From positions 3,288,501 to 3,352,500 of the forward strand of contig NZ_CP152052.1 in NCBI RefSeq assembly GCF_038637725.1: a DNA stretch of 64,000 bases, written 5' to 3'. Under the pieces are notes generated by a model. It was not told the DNA's origin and ran no database searches. It saw only the letters and a list, made by a program, of their open reading frames with translations. Every line of letters begins with the position of its first letter. Within the stretch, counting starts at the first letter, position 1. The translations under genes and the position numbers were made by a program. This DNA is from Psychrobacillus sp. FSL H8-0483. GTDB taxonomy: Bacteria; Bacillota; Bacilli; Bacillales_A; Planococcaceae. This document shows positions 16,885-25,762 of this stretch, piece after piece.

Positions 16885-17131
16885 ATACAAAAAAGGGCTG
16901 TCCCTAAAGTCATATAGTGACTGAGAGATGGTCCCTTTTCCAATGTATTTGATTTCCGTTCCAGACGGACGGTTTCCGCGGACATGGCTTCAGTCTCCTC
17001 GTCGCTTTCGCTCCTGCGGGGCCTTCAGCTCATGCTATTCCCGCTGGAGTCGCCGTCTTCCACTACAATCAATTGCCTACAAAAAATAGTAGTTTAATAA
17101 AAAGTATACAAAAAACAGGTGTAGAAAAAGA
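16885..17131 (+). repeat. GC-rich composite repeat, left part (broken by IS)
   Basis: Begins AAAAAAGGGCTGTCC and contains the Bacillaceae-type segment from TTTCCGTTCCAGACGGACGG to CCCGCTGGAGTCGCCGTC (16948-17071). It ends in ACAGGTGTAGAAAAAGA, where the IS starts. The matching right end lies beyond the IS at 18574-18627. Related GC-rich segments are at 21061-21192 and 48538-48652. Confidence 0.8.
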
Positions 17132-17183
17132 TGAACTGCCCCGTAAAAGTTAGACACCAATCTAACTTTTACGGGGGTTTTTT

Positions 17184-17702
17184 ATGGCAAAAGTAAGGGC
17201 TGAACAACGTATTCAAGCAGTTCAACGATACTTATATGGAAATGAATCTATGATTGAAATCGCAAAAGATATCGGAGTGACAGATCGGGTTGTAAATGAA
17301 TGGGTTCGCCGTTATCAAAAAAATGGTGTAGAGACTTTCTTAAAGTCCTATACAAAATATTCAGCTGACTATAAAATGAATGTACTTAATTATATGAACG
17401 AGACAGGTACATCTTCGATTAATACAGCTGCATTATTTAATATTTCATCTCCTGGCATGATTCGGAATTGGAAAATGAAGTTTGAGGTTGGTGGTTATGA
17501 TGCCCTTGTTTCTAAGAAAAAGGGGCGTCCATCCATGAAAAAAGAAACAAAAAGAACAACGAAACCAACACCAATTGAAGGATCTGTTGAGGCATTAGAG
17601 GTACGTATTAAACAATTAGAAATGGAGAATGCGTACTTAAAAAAGTTGAATACTTTAGTTCAAATGCAAGAAAAATTACCAATCAAATCAAAGCGCAAGT
17701 AA
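17184..17702 (+). CDS. IS3-family transposase OrfA
   Basis: A 172-residue OrfA with two helix-turn-helix segments and a terminal coiled coil ([19 protein letters not shown]). It is clearly related to the copy at 6302 but differs in more than a third of the first 100 residues, so the two elements are diverged members rather than recent duplicates. The -1 frame opens into OrfB. Confidence 0.92.
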   Translation: MAKVRAEQRIQAVQRYLYGNESMIEIAKDIGVTDRVVNEWVRRYQKNGVETFLKSYTKYSADYKMNVLNYMNETGTSSINTAALFNISSPGMIRNWKMKFEVGGYDALVSKKKGRPSMKKETKRTTKPTPIEGSVEALEVRIKQLEMENAYLKKLNTLVQMQEKLPIKSKRK

Positions 17703-17731
17703 TTTATGAACTAAAGGAAATCTATGAAGTA

Positions 17732-18541
17732 GTGGAATTAATCAAAGTCGCTGATATTCCACGTAGTACGTATTATTACTGGGAAAAGCGTTTGAATCGT
17801 ACTGATAAATACGCTGAAGTGAAAGTCGCAATTCAGTCCATTTATCTTGAACATAAGGGACGTTATGGTTATCGTAGGATTGCCAAAGAACTGAAAAAAT
17901 ACGGCTTTCATTATGATCCTAAAACGATTAATTATTTGATGAATGCCATTGGCATAAAATGTGAAGTCCGCATGAAGAAATACCGTTCGTATAAAGGAAA
18001 CGTCGGAAAAATTGCCCCAAACATGTTGCAACGCGATTTTACAGCGAAAAAAATGAACGAGAAATGGGTAACAGACGTGACAGAGTTCCATCTATTTGGT
18101 GAGAAACGCTATTTATCACCCGTCCTTGATTTATGCAATGGCGAAATCATTGCATACACAGTAATGAGTCGTCCAGTGTACAAACTAGTCCATGATATGC
18201 TAGAACAAGCATTGGAGCGCCTTCAATCAAGTGATCAAGTCATTCTTCATTCGGATCAAGGTTGGCACTATCAAATGAAAAAGTATCGACAAACATTAAA
18301 ACAACATGGGATAATGCAGAGTATGTCCCGTAAGGGCAATTGTTTGGACAACGCAGTCATTGAAAATTTCTTTGGCTTATTAAAATCTGAACTCCTGTAT
18401 CTACAAGAGTTTGAATCCATGGCACATTTTGAACAGGAACTCAAAGACTATATTCACTATTACAATCACAAACGAATGAAGGAAAAATTAAAAGACCTAA
18501 GCCCGGTGGAGTACCGAACTAAGGTCTTAGAAGTTGCTTAA
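17732..18541 (+). CDS. IS3-family transposase OrfB (DDE integrase)
   Basis: A 269-residue protein of the same length as the first copy, with the triad D115, D175 and E211 conserved ([25 protein letters not shown]). The frame is open upstream of the first start into orfA, consistent with a frameshifted OrfAB fusion. Confidence 0.93.
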   Translation: MELIKVADIPRSTYYYWEKRLNRTDKYAEVKVAIQSIYLEHKGRYGYRRIAKELKKYGFHYDPKTINYLMNAIGIKCEVRMKKYRSYKGNVGKIAPNMLQRDFTAKKMNEKWVTDVTEFHLFGEKRYLSPVLDLCNGEIIAYTVMSRPVYKLVHDMLEQALERLQSSDQVILHSDQGWHYQMKKYRQTLKQHGIMQSMSRKGNCLDNAVIENFFGLLKSELLYLQEFESMAHFEQELKDYIHYYNHKRMKEKLKDLSPVEYRTKVLEVA

Positions 18542-18573
18542 CTATATATGTCTAACTTTTTTGGGTCAGATCA

Positions 18574-18627
18574 AGACTCGTTTTTCTACACCTGCTTCAA
18601 TTTATGGGCTTATTGGACAGCCCCTTT
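18574..18627 (+). repeat. GC-rich composite repeat, right part
   Basis: TCGTTTTTCTACACCTG completes the hairpin broken by the IS, and GGACAGCCCCTTTC pairs with AAAAAGGGCTGTCC at 16888, so the whole pre-insertion element had long inverted ends. Confidence 0.75.
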
Positions 18628-18635
18628 CATTCAAG

Positions 18636-18980
18636 TTAGATACCTTCGTATAATTCTTGAACAGGTTTAATTAACACTCGGTTTACTTCTTCAATTAATT
18701 GGCTTAATGCCATTTCTGCTTGAAGCATATGGAAGATTTTTTCATTACTTTGTGCAAGCTGAGCTGTTTTTTGTGCGTACTCTATCTCTTCACCAGATAT
18801 TTCTTCGCCCTTCATTTGCTTCTCTTGAAGGGATAACTGTATTTTACGGAAGCTTTGAAATAGCGCTAGGGCTTCTGAATCAGCTTTTACTGATTCGACC
18901 GCTGCTTTTACATTGGCAAACTGGTCTGTTTGGCGTAGGCTTGCTTCTAACTTGTTAATGTCATCATAAATATTAATCAT
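18636..18980 (-). CDS. yheA: YheA/YmcA-YlbF family protein (UPF0342)
   Basis: A 114-residue helical protein of the YlbF/YmcA superfamily (UPF0342). It has long amphipathic helices and the typical DSEALALFQSFRKIQ segment. YlbF and YmcA form a complex that helps RNase Y; YheA itself is uncharacterised. It follows yheB by 19 bases on the same strand, as in Bacillus. Confidence 0.9.
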   Translation of the reverse strand: MINIYDDINKLEASLRQTDQFANVKAAVESVKADSEALALFQSFRKIQLSLQEKQMKGEEISGEEIEYAQKTAQLAQSNEKIFHMLQAEMALSQLIEEVNRVLIKPVQELYEGI

Positions 18981-18999
18981 TTTTGTAGGCTCCTTTAAT

Positions 19000-20142
19000 T
19001 TAAGTAGTGAAAAATACGATTAGTCCTTGGATAATTCCTATCAGACCTCCAAGAACGCCACCTAGAACGGTAATCATTTTAAATTCACGTTTGGAAATAC
19101 CAAGTACGATATCTTCCAGGCGTGCTACTGGGAAAGAATCAACTTGTTCTTTTACCATATCTTCTAATCTCATTTTACGCAATACTTCTTCCAGCTTTGT
19201 TTCTGCTTCTTTAAATGCAAACGCAGTAACTTTTGGTACCAGCTGAGTTTGCGTCCATTCAGTTGCACCCGGGAAGTAGTGAATAAGGTTATGATTCAAT
19301 CTTTCTTCTAGAGCCAACTGATTGGTCAGGTAACCCTTCACATTGGCAATAACCGGATCAAAATCAAAGCCTTCCATCATTTTAATAATTGGTTGATCCT
19401 TTAATTTTTCCCACTCGTTCTGAACAATTTTTTCCAGCATGTTCTTTGTTCCTGGGGCTTTTAAAAACTTCAATATTTCTGGTTGAACCTTTCCTGCTAA
19501 CGAAGAAGATTCTCCCATAAACATTTGAATCATACTCCCAAGCGTTCCTTTAGTAGAAAGAAAATCATCAATGAGGTTTTTAACCGCCATTTTCCCTTCT
19601 TCTGATTGGAAGAAGTCTTCTCCTTTGAGAAGTATATACGAAACAATTTCCCCCACTTTACTATCTGCTTTTTTCTGCCATTCTATAGGAGCAAGCTGAC
19701 GAATCGTTTCATTTTCAAATTTTGCTTTTATTAGATTAAATTGCACATCTATTTGCTCATTTATTTTTTCATTTGCAATGGAGGCAACATTTTCAAGTCC
19801 GCCAAGTTTCAACCAATCCCTAATCGTCTTATCCGATTGAAGGATATTGTCATTTAACTGCTGAACGATTAGGGTATTTGCTTTTACTCTCATTTCCTCG
19901 TTGAAATACTTCTTTTTAAATATATCAGGCGTCAATAAGTGCTTAATAACCGTATTTCCTAATTGTATTGCAAGCTCATCGCGTCTTTTGGGAATTAAAC
20001 CCGGTGTGAAAGGAACTCGCCATGACCCTATATATTTTGCTTCATGTGGTCTGAAAAGCATTTTAATAGCTAAGTGATTTGTAACTGCTCCAATTGCCGC
20101 TCCAACAACTGCCATGAATGTGATTGTCCATAAAAAACCCAT
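19000..20142 (-). CDS. yheB: YheB family membrane protein (DUF445, UPF0754)
   Basis: A 380-residue DUF445 protein with one hydrophobic segment at each end (about residues 3-22 and 354-378) and a long helical middle. The N-terminal signature NHLAIKMLFRPHEAKYIGSW and PFTPGLIPKRR are typical. Spore-related roles have been suggested for family members; none is certain. Forms a unit with yheA. Confidence 0.92.
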   Translation of the reverse strand: MGFLWTITFMAVVGAAIGAVTNHLAIKMLFRPHEAKYIGSWRVPFTPGLIPKRRDELAIQLGNTVIKHLLTPDIFKKKYFNEEMRVKANTLIVQQLNDNILQSDKTIRDWLKLGGLENVASIANEKINEQIDVQFNLIKAKFENETIRQLAPIEWQKKADSKVGEIVSYILLKGEDFFQSEEGKMAVKNLIDDFLSTKGTLGSMIQMFMGESSSLAGKVQPEILKFLKAPGTKNMLEKIVQNEWEKLKDQPIIKMMEGFDFDPVIANVKGYLTNQLALEERLNHNLIHYFPGATEWTQTQLVPKVTAFAFKEAETKLEEVLRKMRLEDMVKEQVDSFPVARLEDIVLGISKREFKMITVLGGVLGGLIGIIQGLIVFFTT

Positions 20143-20334
20143 CTATTTCACCTTTTTCCTCTAGCTTCTAGCTTATTATAGCAGAGGATAGACAAGCACA
20201 TCAAATTCGCCTTGAAGTATTTAGGTCTAGATTTTAGCATTGAGCTTGATGAATTTCTTACAAAATCTGGAGTCGACCGAGGAGGGCGTTACTTTTGTGA
20301 CAGCATGGTTTGGCGTTGAATGATGTTACATTTT

Positions 20335-20724
20335 TTACAACGCGTTATACATCATTGAAAACCGAATAGCATGCTCCGTTTCGTCATGCATAGCAACAAA
20401 AAGTGGAGCATATGCTTGCTGAACTGGAATTTGAAGCAACATTTCTTTGTACATTTCAGCACCCTCTAGCTCATCTCTCACCGCATCTTTCGCGCATGTT
20501 TTCAAGTCTACACAAGGAGGTCGTTTTTCCAAGTTTTGAACAAATGTCCCTGTCAGCATATAATAGAGTTGTTGAAACATTTCATAATGGCTTTTTTCAT
20601 CTTCATACACATGCTCTATGAAGCCTTTCCAGTATGGATCGTCTGTTAAGTTATACATATCTACATAATAATGATAATCGGCATATTCATTTTGTATTGC
20701 TTGTTTTAATTTTTCAGTAAACAA
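20335..20724 (-). CDS. ferritin-like (rubrerythrin-type) di-iron protein
   Basis: A 129-residue four-helix protein with paired metal-ligand motifs: E13 (EYADYHYY), E43xxH46 (EKSH), DELEGAEMY (84-92) and E115xxH118 (ETEH). This is the ferritin-like/rubrerythrin pattern without the rubredoxin domain. It likely handles iron or peroxide; the exact activity is not predictable. A conserved cysteine pair (PPCVDLKTC) lies between helices 2 and 3. Confidence 0.82.
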   Translation of the reverse strand: MFTEKLKQAIQNEYADYHYYVDMYNLTDDPYWKGFIEHVYEDEKSHYEMFQQLYYMLTGTFVQNLEKRPPCVDLKTCAKDAVRDELEGAEMYKEMLLQIPVQQAYAPLFVAMHDETEHAIRFSMMYNAL

Positions 20725-20796
20725 ATAGATGCTCCTTTACTAGTCATTTATACTAGTGTATGCGAATAAAATCTCTCACATGAAAGGTTGATTTCT

Positions 20797-21000
20797 TTGC
20801 TACAGCACTTTAGCTTCAAATCCTTATATGAAAATAAACAATTACCTGGATGGTCCGTCTCCTTCTTCTACAAACAACACAGATATACAGCAGAATACGA
20901 ATCAGAAGGCACGATTAAGTGGATTGGCGACACACCTGCTGATGAAGAAAGCGTCAAAAAAATGATACATGAGCTAATGCTGTTTCACGTGTATGACTGA
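20797..21000 (+). CDS. yheE: YheE-like protein (DUF5342)
   Basis: A 67-residue protein with the pattern FSFKSLYENKQLPGWSVSFF, YTAEYESEGTIKW and ELMLFHVYD, as in the YheE family next to yheA/yheB in Bacillus. Function unknown. I chose the TTG at 20797, 9 bases after AAAGG; a TTG at 20788 touches the ribosome site. Confidence 0.7.
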   Translation: MLQHFSFKSLYENKQLPGWSVSFFYKQHRYTAEYESEGTIKWIGDTPADEESVKKMIHELMLFHVYD

Positions 21001-21060
21001 TACTCACAAAATTTGTAGATAAGGAAGCTAAAGAAATATATATTTTACACGGAATAAAGT

Positions 21061-21192
21061 ATAGTTGATTTCCGCTATAGGCGGACGCTTTCCGCGGGGT
21101 GAGCGATAAGCCATCACCGCCGTTACACGTCGTTTGTGATGTCTTATCTGTCTCACTCATCCCGCTGGAGTCGCCGCCTGGCGCTTCCATCA
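21061..21192. repeat. GC-rich palindromic repeat
   Basis: From AGTTGATTTCCGCTATAGGC through TTTCCGCGGGG to CCCGCTGGAGTCGCCGCC and CCATCAACA. Ends are complementary (GTTGAT/ATCAAC), with inner GGCGGA/CCGCC pairs. It is a widespread Bacillaceae/Planococcaceae repeat type, related to 16948-17071. Confidence 0.75.
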
Positions 21193-21263
21193 ACAAGGTG
21201 ATAAATGTTCGCATTTTATGACAAAGTACTATTTATGAAATTAAATCAGTTATAAGAAAATCA

Positions 21264-21304
21264 AAAGCTGCATGTAGTTTAGAATTCTAAACACATGCAG
21301 CTTT
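21264..21304 (-). terminator. terminator after the M20 amidohydrolase gene
   Basis: AAAGCTGCATGT...ACATGCAGCTTT stem with an inner TTAGAATTCTAA palindrome; usable in both directions. Confidence 0.8.
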
Positions 21305-21317
21305 ATTTATTCATTAA

Positions 21318-22496
21318 TTATTCATTTTCTAAGTAGTCAAAGACAGTTCCGATAAACACTTTTCCTATTTCTTTCATCGAGCGCTCATCCACATCAAATT
21401 TAGGATGATGATGTGGATAAGTTGCATTTAGTTCTTCATTTCTTCCACCTATAATAAAAAATGTACCTGGAATCACTTTTTGATAGTATGCAAAATCCTC
21501 ACTACCCATCATTGGATCACTCTCGATGACATTTTCATCGCCAACAATCGATTTCGCTACTCTTTCTACACGTTTTGTTTCAGTTGGATCATTGTATATA
21601 GAAGGGCAATCATTAACGTATTTCAATTCGTATGTAGCGTCCGCCGCTTCACAAGTGCTTTTCACTATTTTTTCCATTGATTCTTGAATCAGTTTTCGAA
21701 CTCCCTCATCATACGTTCGAACAGTTCCTTTAATCGAAGCGGAATCAGGAATAATATTCGTAGTACTTCCACTTGTAAATGCCCCTACAGTCACTGCAGC
21801 TGCTTTCAATGGATTAACTCTTCTACTTACAATTTGTTGTAAATTGAGTACTACTTGACTTCCCGTTACAAGTGCATCAACTGTTTCATGAGGAGATGCC
21901 CCATGGCCACCTCTCCCATGAATCGTAATATAAAAATCATCTTGTGCAGAGGATGCATAACCTTCTACTACACTAACTGTACTGTAAGGTTGTTGTGACA
22001 TGACATGTGCACCATAAATTACATCTACTCCATCTAAGCAACCATCTTTAATCATGAATTCAGCGCCACCAGGAGAAGTTTCTTCAGCAAATTGATGTAA
22101 GAATACAATCGTACCAGGTACTTCCTCTCTTACTTCACTCAATACTTTGGCAACCCCTAAGAGTGCCGCAGTGTGAATATCATGTCCGCAAGCATGCATT
22201 ACACCTGGAATTCGAGATTTATACTCTACTTCTTTCTCATCTTGAATTGGAAGCGCATCAAAATCAGCACGAAGAGCAACCGTTTTTCCGGGTTTCCCAC
22301 CTTTTAGATAACCTAGTACGCCTCTTCCACCAACCTGCGTTTTCACTTCTAATCCTAAACTTGTTAGATAAGCTGCAACTTTTTTCGGTGTCTCTACTTC
22401 TTCATGTGAGAGTTCTGGATACATATGAAAATCTCTTCGCAATTCAACTAACTCTGGATAAATTTCTTCTAGTCTATTAAACAAATTTTCTAACAT
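21318..22496 (-). CDS. M20D amidohydrolase/peptidase
   Basis: A 392-residue metallo-amidohydrolase. Metal-site residues are C103 and H105 (HACGHD), E138-E139 (FAEET) and a histidine in YGAHVM; GRGGHGASPHET marks the dimerisation domain. Members hydrolyse N-acyl amino acids (hippurate, N-acetyl-cysteine, N-acetyl-diaminopimelate). Substrate cannot be fixed. Start ATG has AGGAGGG upstream. It sits alone between terminators. Confidence 0.9.
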   Translation of the reverse strand: MLENLFNRLEEIYPELVELRRDFHMYPELSHEEVETPKKVAAYLTSLGLEVKTQVGGRGVLGYLKGGKPGKTVALRADFDALPIQDEKEVEYKSRIPGVMHACGHDIHTAALLGVAKVLSEVREEVPGTIVFLHQFAEETSPGGAEFMIKDGCLDGVDVIYGAHVMSQQPYSTVSVVEGYASSAQDDFYITIHGRGGHGASPHETVDALVTGSQVVLNLQQIVSRRVNPLKAAAVTVGAFTSGSTTNIIPDSASIKGTVRTYDEGVRKLIQESMEKIVKSTCEAADATYELKYVNDCPSIYNDPTETKRVERVAKSIVGDENVIESDPMMGSEDFAYYQKVIPGTFFIIGGRNEELNATYPHHHPKFDVDERSMKEIGKVFIGTVFDYLENE

Positions 22497-22577
22497 CCTA
22501 AACCCTCCTAATAAAAATCTACTGATTACCTCCCTTTTATACCATATTATTATTAGTATAGAAAGGAAGGTTTTTTA

Positions 22578-23834
22578 CTAGATCCTTCCTATTTTCTTTC
22601 GACCAAATAAAATATAAAAATAAGTAGAGGCAATTATATATAATATCCCTGTAATCGTAAATGCATATGCATACCCCCAATAAAATCCAAACGTCATAAC
22701 GAGCCCTGTCGAAATAGTTCCAGTACTTGCCCATCCTATATTAAACACCATTTGGTTTACTGAATTGGAAAGTCCCTTATATTTATCATGTACAAGATCC
22801 ATAGCTATGGCACTTTGAATCGGATTTCCTGCATTCATCAAAGCCTGTCGCATTAAAAAGGCGATTGATGCAATGACAAGTGAATTCGTATATCCTGTAA
22901 TAAATAAGAATGGAATGGAAAGAAGTTGGAAAATAACAAGTGCTCTCACTTGACCAACCCTTTTCACAAGAGCTGGCCCCAATAACATGGCAATTGCAGT
23001 CATTGCAGATCCAAGTGATAAAATTAACCCAATGTACGTGTTGGAAGCATCAAATCGATTCGAAAAATATAAATTTAAGTAGGGAATGACAAGTCCAGAT
23101 CCCGTTCCAATTAGCAAATTCGCAAATCCAAATAATACAATAATCTTTACATTACGTGTAAAAGCATTCGGTAATTCTTTTTCTAATGGATTTACTTTAG
23201 ATTCTTTTTCTACTCTTTTTACAACTGGCTTTAATTGAAATAAAGGAATTAAAGCTGCTGTAAAAATGACCGCTCCTAAAATTAATACATATTTAATCGC
23301 ATCTACAGTCGGTAGAGATGCATACACATGGAGTGCATCTGCTAACACTCCTCCCCCCAAGCTTCCAACGACACTTGCAATCATAATGAGTGAAAAGTGA
23401 ATGCTGAACAAATGCATACGCTCGCTTGCATTAGAATTTTCCGCTAAAAAAGGGACACCTGACACTTGAACAAGTGCCATAAATAGACCTGTGAAAAAAG
23501 CAGCGTAAATAAGGGACTGTTCCCCTTCAGCTATACTTCTATAAAAAAGAGTCCCAGCCGATATTACTGTACCAATGATGATGATGCCCTTACGTCCAAA
23601 TCGATCGCTTAAAAAACCCGCTGGAATAAGCATAATTGCCGAAGCAAGTGAAGTCATGGATATCACTTTTCCGTTTACCGCTTCTGGTAATCCTAACTCC
23701 TTTATATACAAATTGTACATCACCATAAAAACACCCATTCCAATTTGAATGAGTATATTCGCAAGCATAAACATGCGAATGTTTCTATTAAATGAAGCTA
23801 TTTTCTTTTTCCAATCCTGGAGCCAATGAATCAT
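22578..23834 (-). CDS. MFS transporter
   Basis: A 418-residue protein with twelve predicted transmembrane helices and the MFS motif A sequence GFLSDRFGRKG between helices 2 and 3. Similar to drug or metabolite exporters of the YfiS/YttB kind, but the substrate is unknown. The start ATG has AAGAGGT upstream. It lies downstream of the bmrC/bmrD pair on the same strand with a 188-base gap that lacks a clear terminator. Confidence 0.88.
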   Translation of the reverse strand: MIHWLQDWKKKIASFNRNIRMFMLANILIQIGMGVFMVMYNLYIKELGLPEAVNGKVISMTSLASAIMLIPAGFLSDRFGRKGIIIIGTVISAGTLFYRSIAEGEQSLIYAAFFTGLFMALVQVSGVPFLAENSNASERMHLFSIHFSLIMIASVVGSLGGGVLADALHVYASLPTVDAIKYVLILGAVIFTAALIPLFQLKPVVKRVEKESKVNPLEKELPNAFTRNVKIIVLFGFANLLIGTGSGLVIPYLNLYFSNRFDASNTYIGLILSLGSAMTAIAMLLGPALVKRVGQVRALVIFQLLSIPFLFITGYTNSLVIASIAFLMRQALMNAGNPIQSAIAMDLVHDKYKGLSNSVNQMVFNIGWASTGTISTGLVMTFGFYWGYAYAFTITGILYIIASTYFYILFGRKKIGRI

Positions 23835-24022
23835 ACGAGACCTCTTCCGTTCTTTATTTCGATACTCTAAATATACGATTCCCGTCAGAAAAACTCAATA
23901 CAGTTTTGACTATTTAGACCGTAATTTAAGAAACGTTATCCCCAAGTTTGAAACTCATTCGTGCAATATTGGAGCAGTCCCCCTCAGATATATAAAATAA
24001 AAAGGGAATATCCCCGCATGTT

Positions 24023-25762
24023 TTACACATGCTGAGATACTCCTGCTTGTAATTTGTACATTTGTTCATAGCGTCCTTGTAGCTGTAGTAACTCGTCATG
24101 AGTTCCACTTTCCACAATTTCTCCACGATCTAATACTAAAATACGGTCTGCATTCTTAATAGTAGAAAGTCGATGTGCAATGATAAACGTAGTTCTTCCT
24201 TTTTTCAATACATCCATTGCATGCTGAATAATTTCTTCTGTTTCTGTATCAATGTTTGATGTCGCTTCATCTAAAATAAGAATGGCCGGGTCAAATGCAA
24301 GTGCCCTTGCAAAAGAAACTAGCTGTCTTTGTCCTGAGGATAATGTACTCCCCTTCTCAATGACAGGTTCATCCAATCCTTTTTCAAGATTTTTTAACAC
24401 GCGCTCTCCACCAACCGCTTCTAAAGCAGCTTCTACTTTTTCACGGGATATCCGTGGATCGCTTAAACTTACGTTTGACTCAATCGTTCCCGAGAACAAA
24501 TAAGGATCTTGTAAAACAATCCCCATATGATCTCGAATTGTTTGTCTTGGTAACGTCGTAATGTCAGTTCCATCTATCAAAATCTTTCCTTTGGAAGGAT
24601 CATAGAAACGGAACAATAAGTTCATAATCGAACTTTTACCGGATCCTGTATGCCCGACAAGTGCTACCGTTTCTCCTTTATTCGCAACAAAGTTTAAGTT
24701 TTTCAATACATAATCCTTTTCTTTATAAGCAAAGGAAACATTTTGAAACTCCACATTTCCTTCGTAACGATCCATTCGTTGGTCTTCCACCTTCTCCCCA
24801 GATTCATCCAGTAATCGGAATACACGATTTCCAGCCACAAGTGATCGCTCTAACTGAGAGAATTGATTTACGATTCCTGTAATTGGATTAAATAATCTTG
24901 TTGTGTAATCCACGAATGCATATAGCAGACCGGCCGAAACGATTGTATTTGCTTCCATTGATTGGCTTCCAAAAACCCAAATGAATAACACAAACATAAT
25001 CGAACGCAACACACTTACTAAGTTAAAAGAAGTAGCTGAATCTAGTGTAAGTAATTTTTTCTGATATCGGTAATGTTCTTCATTCATCTCTTCAAATTCA
25101 TGGTCCATTTGTTTTTCTCGTTTAAATGCTTGAATAATGGACATCCCTTGAATGGATTCATTCAACATCGCGTTCATATCTGCAATCTTTGTACGAACAA
25201 TATGATTATATTTGGAAGCATATTTTCGATATGCAATCATCCAAACATACACAATTGGGAGAACAAATAGTGCAATTGCAGCCATTTTTACATCTAAAAT
25301 AAATAATGCCACGTAAACTCCAGCAATTGAAATTATACTTGTAGCAAACTGAGATAGCACTTGCACGTATAAATTACGAATTGCTTCTGTATCATTTGTT
25401 ACACGCGCTACTACTTTACCAGCTGGCAAGTTATCAAAATACTGTATTGGCAACGTTTGGATGTGTTGAAAAACATCGTTTCTTAGCTTTTGCACAACTC
25501 GATTTGCACCAATCTGTAGATTAATAAACATAAAATATCTAAATACTGCAGTTACAATAGACAGACTGAAGAACACCGCTAATAGCATTAATATGGGCTG
25601 AAGGTCAATAGCCCCTTCCATAATGTGCTCATCGATAATTTTCTTTGCAATAAATGGACCTGACAAATCGCTAAACACTGCAATAGTCAAAAAGATTAAA
25701 CCAAGCATAATTGGTTTCTTATAAAATAACGCATAATGGTAGAGTCGTTTTCCTGTACTCAT
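24023..25762 (-). CDS. bmrD: ABC exporter subunit, BmrD (YheH)-like
   Basis: A 579-residue ABCB-type half transporter: six helices (about residues 15-300) and a nucleotide-binding domain with Walker A GHTGSGKS (370-377), signature LSSGQ (474-478), Walker B ILILD and the catalytic E499. It overlaps the partner gene by 4 bases (ATGA). BmrC/BmrD form a heterodimeric multidrug exporter in B. subtilis. As I recall, B. subtilis BmrD is about 90 residues longer because of an extracellular insert after helix 1; here that insert is missing. Confidence 0.9.
   Translation of the reverse strand: MSTGKRLYHYALFYKKPIMLGLIFLTIAVFSDLSGPFIAKKIIDEHIMEGAIDLQPILMLLAVFFSLSIVTAVFRYFMFINLQIGANRVVQKLRNDVFQHIQTLPIQYFDNLPAGKVVARVTNDTEAIRNLYVQVLSQFATSIISIAGVYVALFILDVKMAAIALFVLPIVYVWMIAYRKYASKYNHIVRTKIADMNAMLNESIQGMSIIQAFKREKQMDHEFEEMNEEHYRYQKKLLTLDSATSFNLVSVLRSIMFVLFIWVFGSQSMEANTIVSAGLLYAFVDYTTRLFNPITGIVNQFSQLERSLVAGNRVFRLLDESGEKVEDQRMDRYEGNVEFQNVSFAYKEKDYVLKNLNFVANKGETVALVGHTGSGKSSIMNLLFRFYDPSKGKILIDGTDITTLPRQTIRDHMGIVLQDPYLFSGTIESNVSLSDPRISREKVEAALEAVGGERVLKNLEKGLDEPVIEKGSTLSSGQRQLVSFARALAFDPAILILDEATSNIDTETEEIIQHAMDVLKKGRTTFIIAHRLSTIKNADRILVLDRGEIVESGTHDELLQLQGRYEQMYKLQAGVSQHV

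Larger units (their letters stand above)
17132..18573 (+). mobile_element. IS3-family (IS150-like) insertion sequence, copy 2
   Basis: A 1442-bp relative of the element at 5432. Left end TGAACTGCCCCGTAAAAGTT, right end (reversed) TGATCTGACCCAAAAAAGTT, flanked by an AGA duplication. Removing it and one AGA rebuilds CAGGTGTAGAAAAA-GACTCG-TTTTTCTACACCTG, a perfect 14-bp hairpin. Both transposase ORFs look intact. Confidence 0.92.
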
